This document shows positions 1-4,684 of a stretch of DNA of 8,451 bases, piece by piece (the stretch's first letter is position 1; every line of letters begins with the position of its first letter). Under the pieces are notes generated by a model that did no database searches, was not told the DNA's origin, and saw nothing but the letters and a program-made list of their open reading frames with translations. This DNA is from an uncultured Bacilli bacterium (lineage in GTDB: Bacteria; Bacillota_I; Bacilli_A; RF39; UBA660). A program made the position numbers and the translations under genes. The DNA is taken from NCBI GenBank assembly GCA_947628245.1, contig CANQZH010000044.1, positions 1 through 8,451 on the forward strand, in the 5' to 3' direction.

Positions 1-48
1 GACTTTGACTCCTGCATTCCGCTGGTTCGAACCCAGCCGAGGCAGCCA
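1..48 (+). tRNA. Probable tRNA-Gln(UUG), 3' part only
   Basis: The window opens inside a tRNA. The 7-nt anticodon loop CTTTGAC (3-9) reads anticodon TTG (5-7). A 5-bp T stem GCTGG/CCAGC (21-25/33-37) closes a TTCGAAC loop. The 3' acceptor strand (38-44), discriminator G and an encoded CCA (46-48) follow. The acceptor strand ends in A, so the missing 5' end should begin with T, giving the weak U1-A72 pair typical of tRNA-Gln. The variable region counts as 6 nt rather than the usual 5, so the exact stem boundary, and to a small extent the isotype, is uncertain. The 5' half lies outside the window. Confidence 0.8.
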
Positions 49-61
49 TTTTATATTTTTT

Positions 62-137
62 GGTTCGCTAGCTCAGTAGGTAGAGCATTTGACTTTTAAT
101 CAAAGGGTCTCGGGTTCGAATCCCGAGCGAGCCACCA
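62..137 (+). tRNA. tRNA-Lys(UUU)
   Basis: Complete 76-nt tRNA. The acceptor stem GGTTCGC pairs with GCGAGCC with one G-U pair. The D stem is GCTC/GAGC. The anticodon stem TTTGA/TCAAA closes loop CTTTTAA with anticodon TTT. The T stem TCGGG/CCCGA closes TTCGAAT, and CCA is encoded at 135-137. It lies 13 bp after the preceding tRNA and is presumably co-transcribed with it. A tyrosine integrase remnant starts about 120 bp downstream and reads towards this gene, so the tRNA 3' end is a plausible attachment site. No second copy of the 3' end was found in the window. Confidence 0.97.
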
Positions 138-151
138 TCGTTTTGTACTTT

Positions 152-176
152 AAAGCCCTATAAATACGGGCTTTTT
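152..176 (+). terminator. Rho-independent terminator of the tRNA cluster
   Basis: AAAGCCC (152-158) pairs perfectly with GGGCTTT (168-174) around a 9-nt loop and runs into a short T run (172-176). It lies 15 bp after the tRNA-Lys CCA, so it should end the tRNA transcript. On the opposite strand the hairpin has no good T tract, so it is a weaker stop for the convergent integrase transcript. Confidence 0.85.
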
Positions 177-240
177 AATATTTTAGGGTATTTGATTGAA
201 ATTTAAAAATATAGCTAAAATTTGCTTGTTTTTTACTCTA

Positions 241-262
241 CAACTAACAAACAACTAACAAA
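241..262. repeat. Perfect 11-bp tandem direct repeat, candidate integrase arm sites
   Basis: CAACTAACAAA occurs twice back to back (241-251 and 252-262). The second copy overlaps the stop codon and last codons of the integrase remnant. Tyrosine integrases with an N-terminal arm-binding domain recognise short direct repeats near the ends of their element, and the position between tRNA-Lys and int fits that role. The repeat is seen directly; the binding role is inference. Confidence 0.5.
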
Positions 263-1311
263 TATTTTTGTGGGCTAAATTGATAGTTTCAATTAATTGA
301 TTCACTTTCTTATGTGTATACACTCCTTTCGTAATATCATCTACAGCATGACCTAAAATAATTTTAACACATAAATCATTGGCATGTTGATTATCCAGTT
401 CAGTTGCCAAAGTATGACGACCATCATGCGGTTTATGATCTAAATTTAATTTATTTAAAATATCTTTATAAATATCTAAGTATCTTCTATATTGTATTTT
501 TTTATCATTCAACTCAATCAAAAAATTTTTATTACGTTTTAAAAGATTGCTAATAATTGGTACTAAATCATTATGTATTGGTATAATTCTATCTATTCCA
601 GCTTTTGTTTTAATTCCACCAACCATATATCTTTGTTCAATAAAAACATTTTTAATTTCAATTTTTAACATTTCACTTGGTCGCATTCCAGTATAAATAG
701 AGATAAGTATACTATCTACAAATGGAACATTCAAATTATCCCATAAAATTTTAATTTCATCATATTCAAAAGGTTTATGTATGTCTGATTTACAATTAGA
801 ACCTATTTTTAAGCCCATAGACCAATTTTTTAATAAATTCATATCTAATTGATTATTACAATAATTAAATACTTGAGAAGCTATTAATTTGATATATCTT
901 TTGGTATTAAATCCTTTATTACATAAATCTCAGTTTTGAAAAAAGTGGTGTCTTTAAATCTTTAATTTTTATATCAAAAAGTGGTTTACAATAATTTGAA
1001 CAAATAGATTGATAAGCATTTAAATTTGATTTAGAAATACTTTGTTCCTTTTTACACATATCAACCCATTGATTAAAGACTTCTATAAATGTAATTCGCA
1101 CTAAATCACAATCTATTAAAGGATTCTTATTATATTCTAAAAGCATATTTAAAGCCTCTGTTTTTGTTTCAGCATAACCTATAATTTTTTTAATTTGCTT
1201 ACCATTATCATCCCAACCAAATGTTTTAGCAATAGCATAAGGTCTACGTCTATTTCCTGATAATTTATATATACTTCCATATCCGTTTGGAAGTCTAAAA
1301 CTCTTACCCAT
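255..1311 (-). pseudogene. int: Tyrosine recombinase/phage-type integrase, frameshifted
   Basis: The gene would catalyse site-specific integration and excision of a mobile element. The N-terminal part (919-1311) has an AP2-like arm-binding segment (GYGSIYK, GWDDNG) and a SAM-like core-binding segment. The C-terminal part (open from 929 to 255) has every catalytic residue: Arg in TGMRPSE, the beta-hairpin Lys (GIKTKAG), HDGRH, LGHA, and the Tyr nucleophile in GVYTH. The two halves are in different frames. The upstream frame stops at 919-921 and the downstream frame is closed upstream by TGA at 930-932, so the shift lies within 919-932. It is a net +1 (or -2, -5), for example one extra base after KL and before DLCNKG. 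No ribosome binding site precedes the internal ATG at 842, so an independent catalytic fragment is unlikely. The start is taken at ATG 1311, 9 nt after AAAGGA; the ATG at 1320 touches that site. A sequencing error or programmed shift cannot be excluded. The gene reads towards tRNA-Lys. Confidence 0.88.
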
Positions 1312-1319
1312 ATTAATCA

Positions 1320-1381
1320 TTCCTTTCTAACTTGCAAAGGAACTTTTACTATGGTACAATTAATACATAGAAAAATTCCTT
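1320..1381 (-). promoter_or_regulatory. Integrase leader with two mutually exclusive hairpins
   Basis: In the int mRNA sense, AAAGGAA containing the ribosome binding site (1326-1320) can pair perfectly over 7 bp with TTCCTTT (1342-1336) across a 9-nt loop, hiding the site. The same TTCCTT also pairs with AAGGAA at 1381-1376. That pairing begins a longer imperfect stem of about 16 bp, with CTATG/CATAG at its top and one bulge, which would free the site. The segments are therefore arranged as anti-sequesterer, switch and sequesterer. The pairings are read from the sequence; a regulatory role is inferred. Confidence 0.45.
1332..1360 (+). promoter_or_regulatory. Sigma-A-type promoter for a short plus-strand RNA
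   Basis: TTGCAA (1332-1337), a 17-bp spacer and TACAAT (1355-1360). Transcription should start near 1367. The promoter is embedded in the leader of the opposite-strand integrase gene, and its -10 box sits in the loop of the long inverted repeat 1337-1381. Confidence 0.6.
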
Positions 1382-1442
1382 ATTTGCGTATGTGAGTTTT
1401 TCTTATACCCTTACTTGTTGGTAGCAAGTAGGGGATTTTTTA
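1367..1442 (+). ncRNA. Candidate short RNA (about 75 nt), possible antisense to the int leader
   Basis: The unit is delimited by the promoter at 1332-1360 and the terminator at 1408-1441. I see no ribosome binding site and no open frame of useful length inside; the only ATG (1390) is followed at once by TGA. The transcript would be complementary to the int leader if int is transcribed from above about 1440. Nine bases, GTGAGTTTT (1392-1400), are complementary to the 3' strand of the closing helix of the next RNA. I do not recognise the family. Expression is inferred only from promoter and terminator. Confidence 0.45.
1408..1442 (+). terminator. Strong rho-independent terminator of the short RNA
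   Basis: CCCTTACTTG (1408-1417) pairs with CAAGTAGGGG (1425-1434) over 10 bp with one G-U pair and a 7-nt loop. ATTTTTT follows directly. Confidence 0.8.
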
Positions 1443-1483
1443 TTTATTTTGTTATATTTTTACTTATTTTTGCATATACTAAT

Positions 1484-1512
1484 TTGACAAATATTATTTT
1501 TAGTAATAATAT
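1484..1512 (+). promoter_or_regulatory. Near-consensus sigma-A promoter of the ~148-nt RNA
   Basis: A perfect TTGACA (1484-1489) is followed by a 17-bp spacer and TAATAT (1507-1512). The predicted start is around 1519-1521. This is among the best promoters in the window and drives no protein gene: the next plus-strand gene is about 1.85 kb away, behind a terminator. Confidence 0.75.
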
Positions 1513-1518
1513 TTAGTC

Positions 1519-1666
1519 AAGTGAGTGAGTAGTTCGCTGAATTGCTGAAGGGTATATGTAATATATACCAGCAAGCTAGCCTTGTGGGTTCTTTCAGGCA
1601 GGGGAAAACTCACTAAACTTTGGTTTTATCGACCGTATGGCTATTACTATTGTAATAGCCATTTTT
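1519..1666 (+). ncRNA. Candidate structured non-coding RNA, family unknown
   Basis: About 148 nt bounded by a near-consensus promoter and a strong terminator. Helices nest. P1 is GTGAGT (1521-1526, with an overlapping second copy at 1525-1530) with ACTCAC (1608-1613). P2 is CTGAA (1537-1541) with TTCAG (1593-1597). P3 is TTGCTG (1542-1547) with CAGCAA (1569-1574), continued after a bulge by GTATAT/ATATAC around GTAAT. A competing hairpin CAAG/CTTG (1572-1575/1581-1584) would break P3. The stretch 1575-1607 is richer in G and C than the surrounding DNA. No ribosome binding site or convincing ORF is present; the 60-codon frame from TTG 1582 runs through the terminator and has no protein character. 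The RNA lies between the integrase and Fic genes, opposite to both. It does not look to me like 6S, tmRNA, SRP RNA, RNase P or the common riboswitches, but I could not run a covariance search. Confidence 0.65.
1637..1666 (+). terminator. Rho-independent terminator of the ~148-nt RNA
   Basis: ATGGCTATTAC (1637-1647) pairs perfectly with GTAATAGCCAT (1652-1662) over 11 bp around a TATT tetraloop and runs into TTTT. On the minus strand the hairpin has no T tract, so it is unlikely to serve the convergent Fic transcript. Confidence 0.9.
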
Positions 1667-1728
1667 GTGTCAAAGATTTTATTATTTCACTATATAGATT
1701 AAGTAATTATACTAGCATATTTGTTAAT

Positions 1729-2853
1729 CTATTTTTCAACTGTTTCTATGTTTATATCATTTAATGCTTCATCATTATTATCGAAGTTTTTAATTATATT
1801 AAATAGCCTTTCATTTTTATATATCCGTTCTCTGCCTATTTTATCACTTGACAAAAAGCCTAAATTAACTAGAGTATCTAAATATTTTTGAGCAGTTTTA
1901 TCACTTACCTTTAATTGCTCTTGTATATATGGTATTTTTGTATAAAATTCAAAAAATAATGCTTCTAATAACTCTTTTGAATATATTTTTGATGAAATTG
2001 GATTATTTTTTAATTCATGTTTCATGCTTATTATTTCATTACTTATTTTGTTAATCATATTTATGGTTTCTTTAGAAGTTTGTTCTATTCCTTTTAACAA
2101 ATATAGTATCCAATTTTCAAAATTTTGGGATTTTCTAGTTTCTTGAAATAATTTATAGTATTCGATTTTATTCTTAATAATATATTTACTTAAGTATAAA
2201 ATAGGGGTTTCTAATAAATCCATATATACTAAATATAGTATATTTAGTATTCTACCTGTTCTTCCGTTTCCATCATAGAAAGGGTGTATTGATTCAAATT
2301 GATAATGTATAATTGCTAATTTAATTAATGGGTCAATATCATCATCAATACTATTAATATATACTTCTAAATTATTTAAATAATCAATTATTTCATTATA
2401 TGTTTGCGGTGGAGTATATATAATTTCGTTTGTAGTGGTATTTTTAATAACTGTTCCAGGAGTCTTTCTAAATCCGGCATTATTGTGCTCTATTTTTTCT
2501 TGTATTTTTGTTATTGTGTTTTTGGTTATTAACTTATTTTCTTTTACAGATTTATATCCTTCCCATATAGCACTTCTATAATCTACTACTTCTTTTGCTT
2601 CTGGAGTAGTATTACTAGGATTTATCATTGCTCTATATATTTCATCATGTGTTGTAACAATATTTTCTATACTAGAACTTGTTTTTGCTTCATTAATCAT
2701 TATTGCGTTAATAAGTACATTTTGGTTTGGGATAGTTTTAGCTACACCTTTTAATTCTGCTAATGAACGGCTTGTTTTTGCTAATTGCTTTAGAACTTTA
2801 GTTGTTTCCAAATTTTGTTTTAAAGGTAATTTTACTAGTATATCTTTTTCCAT
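1729..2853 (-). CDS. Fic family protein with C-terminal winged helix (class II AMPylator)
   Basis: Fic enzymes usually transfer AMP from ATP to a hydroxyl side chain of a target protein. The 374-residue product has the full motif HPFYDGNGRTGR (190-201) with catalytic His190. Before it, S59-xxx-E63-N64 matches the class II inhibitory helix, whose Glu blocks ATP binding, so the enzyme should be self-inhibited. A winged helix-turn-helix at about 300-345 (YIQEQLKVSDKTAQKYLDTL) suggests DNA binding. The length fits Fic proteins with an N-terminal Fic_N part and a C-terminal HTH. The start is ATG 2853, 5 nt after AGGAGG. The frame stays open up to 2955, but that extension only translates the palindromic repeats and has no ribosome binding site. 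The palindromes just upstream suggest autoregulation through the HTH. The gene sits alone between a candidate RNA and a gene-poor stretch, consistent with island cargo. Target and physiological role are unknown. Confidence 0.92.
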   Translation of the reverse strand: MEKDILVKLPLKQNLETTKVLKQLAKTSRSLAELKGVAKTIPNQNVLINAIMINEAKTSSSIENIVTTHDEIYRAMINPSNTTPEAKEVVDYRSAIWEGYKSVKENKLITKNTITKIQEKIEHNNAGFRKTPGTVIKNTTTNEIIYTPPQTYNEIIDYLNNLEVYINSIDDDIDPLIKLAIIHYQFESIHPFYDGNGRTGRILNILYLVYMDLLETPILYLSKYIIKNKIEYYKLFQETRKSQNFENWILYLLKGIEQTSKETINMINKISNEIISMKHELKNNPISSKIYSKELLEALFFEFYTKIPYIQEQLKVSDKTAQKYLDTLVNLGFLSSDKIGRERIYKNERLFNIIKNFDNNDEALNDINIETVEK

Positions 2854-2867
2854 TTTTTCCTCCTTTT

Positions 2868-2933
2868 TAAATACCGGAAATATTTTCTGGTATTTATTCG
2901 ATACCGGAAGAAAATACATTTTTTTTCCGGTAT
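2868..2933 (-). promoter_or_regulatory. Double palindromic operator in the Fic leader
   Basis: Four copies of an ATACCGGAAA-type half-site lie in the 80 bp before the Fic ribosome binding site. IR1 (2868-2896) has 13-bp arms with one mismatch around a 3-bp centre. IR2 (2901-2933) has perfect 9-bp arms ATACCGGAA/TTCCGGTAT, extended by a G-U and A-T pairs to about 14 bp as RNA. Such tandem palindromes next to the start are typical operators. The likely binder is the Fic winged helix itself or the nearby XRE protein; this is inference. No clean -35/-10 pair for Fic was found upstream. Confidence 0.6.
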
Positions 2934-2940
2934 TTGTTTT

Positions 2941-3361
2941 AATAATATTTAGCAATTTTATTTAATTATTATTTTTTCAATGTTCTTTAATCTTCACTTC
3001 CTTTCAATAATTCTTTTATATAATTATCAGCTTCATATAATAAACAAGATGTTGTATATATTATATCTCATAAATAATAAATATCAAATACCTTCCAAAT
3101 AGCTATTTTTAGTTGTATTTTTTTTCTTTTTTTTATATTAATTTTGTTATTAAATATATCTAAAAAACATTTAATAAATGTAGTTTAAATTTTTTTAGAT
3201 AGTTCTTTCATAAACTGACAATTTTTGCCAAAAATATTTGATAAAATCCTTATAAATTCTAAAGAAAGGAATAAAAAATATCACAATTTTGTCATTTTTC
3301 TTTTATTTTAACCTTGTGTGGTTAATAAGTTTTAAGACTTAATTGATATACTTTTTATAAG
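2941..3361. other. Gene-poor stretch between Fic and the XRE unit
   Basis: About 420 bp of extremely AT-rich DNA with no credible gene. On the minus strand, 2987-3067 encodes a 26-codon frame ending in ELLKGSED. It has no start codon and is closed upstream by TGA, so it may be the tail of a decayed gene. An inverted repeat (TATCTAAAAAA/TTTTTTAGATA, 3157-3167/3191-3201) encloses a smaller hairpin CATTT/AAATG. Another palindrome, TTAACC/GGTTAA, lies at 3308-3325. The island boundary may fall here, but no attachment-site repeat is visible. Confidence 0.4.
3308..3352 (+). promoter_or_regulatory. Extended -10 promoter with upstream palindrome for the XRE gene
   Basis: TGATATACT (3344-3352) is an extended -10 element (TGn plus TATACT) with no good -35 at 17 bp. 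TTAACC (3308-3313) and GGTTAA (3320-3325) form a perfect 6-bp inverted repeat with a 6-bp spacer just upstream. A small XRE regulator could bind this site to control its own promoter. The motifs are seen; the regulation is inferred. Confidence 0.45.
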
Positions 3362-3370
3362 GTGGTAAAA

Positions 3371-3610
3371 GTGAGACTGTCAAAGGCAATATCAGAAAAA
3401 ATATTAAAAATTTGTATTGAAAAAAACATTACTCCTAATAAATTAGCGAGTATTTGTTGTTTAACTCAAAGTACAGTTCAAAATCTTATTAACGGGAAAT
3501 CACGAAATCCTAAATTATTAACTATTATAAGAATTTGTGAGGGGTTAAACATTGATTTAAAAGATTTCTTTGATGACGAATTATTTGCCATGATTGAAAG
3601 GGAAGATTAA
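3371..3610 (+). CDS. Small XRE (Cro/CI) family helix-turn-helix regulator
   Basis: A 79-residue protein that is almost entirely an HTH_3 domain. Its five helices include the recognition region LASICCLTQSTVQNLINGKS (about residues 24-43), followed by the usual NPKLLTIIRICEGLNIDLKDFF helix pair. It has no sensor or multimerisation domain, so it should act as a simple DNA-binding repressor or activator. The start is GTG 3371, 5 nt after AAGGTGG (3359-3365). The upstream in-frame GTG at 3362 lies inside that ribosome binding site and is unlikely. It is followed at once by a 73-residue gene, probably co-transcribed, and preceded by a palindrome suited to autoregulation. It could be chromosomal or the right-hand part of the island. 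Confidence 0.88.
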   Translation: MRLSKAISEKILKICIEKNITPNKLASICCLTQSTVQNLINGKSRNPKLLTIIRICEGLNIDLKDFFDDELFAMIERED

Positions 3611-3612
3611 AA

Positions 3613-3834
3613 ATGAAAGTTATTGAAGAAAAAAATAAAAAAATTTTATATTTAGATGAGGGAGAAGAAATATTAGTTAAAACTTTATTTAAAAATAAAG
3701 TTGGAATTAATATTAAATGTCAAGATCATTCATTATATGTGGATGATATTATTTTAAAAAATATTAAAAATATGAGTATCGAACAAAAGGAATTAGCAAA
3801 GTTAAAAGATTATAATAGTAAAAATGATTTGTAA
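3613..3834 (+). CDS. Hypothetical 73-residue protein paired with the XRE regulator
   Basis: I do not recognise this protein. It starts 2 nt after the XRE stop codon, with GAAAGGGAAG at the end of the previous gene as a plausible ribosome binding site, so the two are very likely co-translated. The product is highly charged. An N-terminal half of probable beta strands (KKILYLDEGEEILVKTLF, VGINIKCQDHSLYVDDI) is followed by a helical Lys/Glu-rich tail. No transmembrane segment or signal peptide is visible. Codon use resembles the downstream chromosomal genes. It could be a partner or modulator of the XRE protein, or the toxin-like half of an unusual pair, but nothing in the sequence proves either. 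No terminator follows before the ucpA-type promoter. Confidence 0.7.
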   Translation: MKVIEEKNKKILYLDEGEEILVKTLFKNKVGINIKCQDHSLYVDDIILKNIKNMSIEQKELAKLKDYNSKNDL

Positions 3835-3835
3835 C

Positions 3836-3864
3836 TTTAAAATTCCTTTTTTTCATTGTATAAT
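3836..3864 (+). promoter_or_regulatory. Promoter of the ucpA-pilin-nfo operon
   Basis: TTTAAA (3836-3841), 17 bp, then a perfect TATAAT (3859-3864), predicting a start near 3871 and a leader of about 20 nt. A second TATAAT lies at 3870-3875 but has no matching -35. GGAGGG (3878-3883) then precedes the ATG with a 6-7 nt spacer. Confidence 0.65.
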
Positions 3865-3889
3865 GTTTTTATAATGTGGAGGGAAAATT

Positions 3890-4684
3890 ATGGATTTAAC
3901 TAATAAAGTAGCGGTTGTAACTGGTGGAGCTATGGGTAATGGTTTAGGTATTGTAAAAGTTTTTTTAGCTAAGGGGGCTAAAGTTTATATTTTAGATTAT
4001 AGTGATGAATTAAAAAAGACGATTAAAGAATTAAAAAAAGATTATTCTAATGTTAGTGGATATATTGTAGATATTAGAGATATGAAAATGTTAGAAGAAA
4101 TTGTTAAGGATATTAAAAAAGAAGAAAAGAAGATTGATATTTTAGTAAATAATGCTGGTGTTGCTAAATTAGATGCTTTTGAAAAAATGAGTGATGAATT
4201 AAGAGATTATCATTTTGATATTAATATTAAAGGAACTTGGAATGTTACTAAAGCTTTTTTACCTTTATTAAAAAAGAGTAAAGCTGGACGAATTATTAAT
4301 TTATCAAGTGTAACTGGACCAATGGTTGCTGATGTAGGTGAAGTAGCTTATGCAACTACCAAAGCTGCTTTAATAGGATTTACTAAAGCTTTAGCTATGG
4401 AATTAGTTGATAATAATATTTTAGTTAATGCTATTTTACCAGGATATATAATGACACCTATGGTTCAAAATATTGCGAAAGAAACTGATAGTGAAGATCC
4501 TAAGAAAGTAATTGAAAGTATTCGTTTAGGTATTCCTTTAAAAAGACTTGGAACTACTTTAGAATTAGGTAATTTGGCTTTATTTTTAGCAAGTGATGAA
4601 TGTAGTTATATAACAGGACAGACTATTGTTATTGATGGAGGAAATACTTTACCTGAAACTAATAGTGTCGGAGGTAGTTTATGA
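3890..4684 (+). CDS. ucpA: UcpA-type short-chain dehydrogenase/reductase (SDR)
   Basis: A 264-residue classical SDR, a soluble NAD(P)-dependent oxidoreductase with a Rossmann fold. The cofactor motif TGGAMGNGLG is at 11-20, NNAG at 87-90, the structural Asn at 112, and the catalytic Ser140, Tyr154 and Lys158 (YATTK) are all present. Asp36 at the end of the second strand favours NAD(H) over NADP(H). The C-terminal tail VIDGGNTLPETNSV closely resembles the UcpA subgroup (Enterobacteria IDGGSTLPETVSV), which sets it apart from FabG. The substrate is unknown even for UcpA, so the reaction cannot be named. The start is ATG 3890 after GGAGG. It is the first gene of an operon: its TGA overlaps the ATG of the next gene in ATGA, implying translational coupling with the prepilin. 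Confidence 0.9.
   Translation: MDLTNKVAVVTGGAMGNGLGIVKVFLAKGAKVYILDYSDELKKTIKELKKDYSNVSGYIVDIRDMKMLEEIVKDIKKEEKKIDILVNNAGVAKLDAFEKMSDELRDYHFDINIKGTWNVTKAFLPLLKKSKAGRIINLSSVTGPMVADVGEVAYATTKAALIGFTKALAMELVDNNILVNAILPGYIMTPMVQNIAKETDSEDPKKVIESIRLGIPLKRLGTTLELGNLALFLASDECSYITGQTIVIDGGNTLPETNSVGGSL

Noticed and set aside
255..842. Independent integrase catalytic-domain gene starting at ATG 842.
   Set aside because: No ribosome binding site precedes it, and the same frame continues upstream to 929 with integrase-like sequence, so it is the 3' part of a frameshifted gene.
1367..1666. Type III toxin-antitoxin RNA or retron RNA as explanation of the candidate RNAs.
   Set aside because: There are no tandem RNA repeats, no ToxN-like endoribonuclease and no reverse transcriptase in the window.
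1695..1735. TAGATTAA/TTAATCTA hairpin followed by TTTTT at the end of Fic as a terminator.
   Set aside because: The T run is on the plus strand while Fic is on the minus strand, and the loop is 21 nt; not a convincing terminator for either.
1582..1764. A 60-codon plus-strand open frame starting at TTG.
   Set aside because: It begins inside a structured RNA, reads through a strong terminator hairpin, has no ribosome binding site, and its product is unlike any family; it also overlaps the end of Fic.
2854..2955. A 34-codon upstream extension of the Fic frame.
   Set aside because: It translates the palindromic operator repeats and has no ribosome binding site, while ATG 2853 has a strong AGGAGG at correct spacing.
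2987..3067. A 26-codon minus-strand frame upstream of Fic ending in ELLKGSED.
   Set aside because: It has no start codon and is closed by TGA upstream; it could be a gene remnant but is too short to support.
138..3361. A second attachment-site copy (repeat of the tRNA-Lys 3' end) marking the right end of the island.
   Set aside because: No repeat of the tRNA 3' end was found anywhere in the window; the right border may lie outside or be degraded.
3362..3370. GTG 3362 as the start of the XRE gene.
   Set aside because: This codon is part of the AAGGTGG ribosome binding site; GTG 3371 has a 5-nt spacer.
3890..4684. FabG (3-oxoacyl-ACP reductase) as the identity of the SDR.
   Set aside because: The C-terminal GGNTLPETNSV tail and the absence of fatty-acid synthesis neighbours fit UcpA better.
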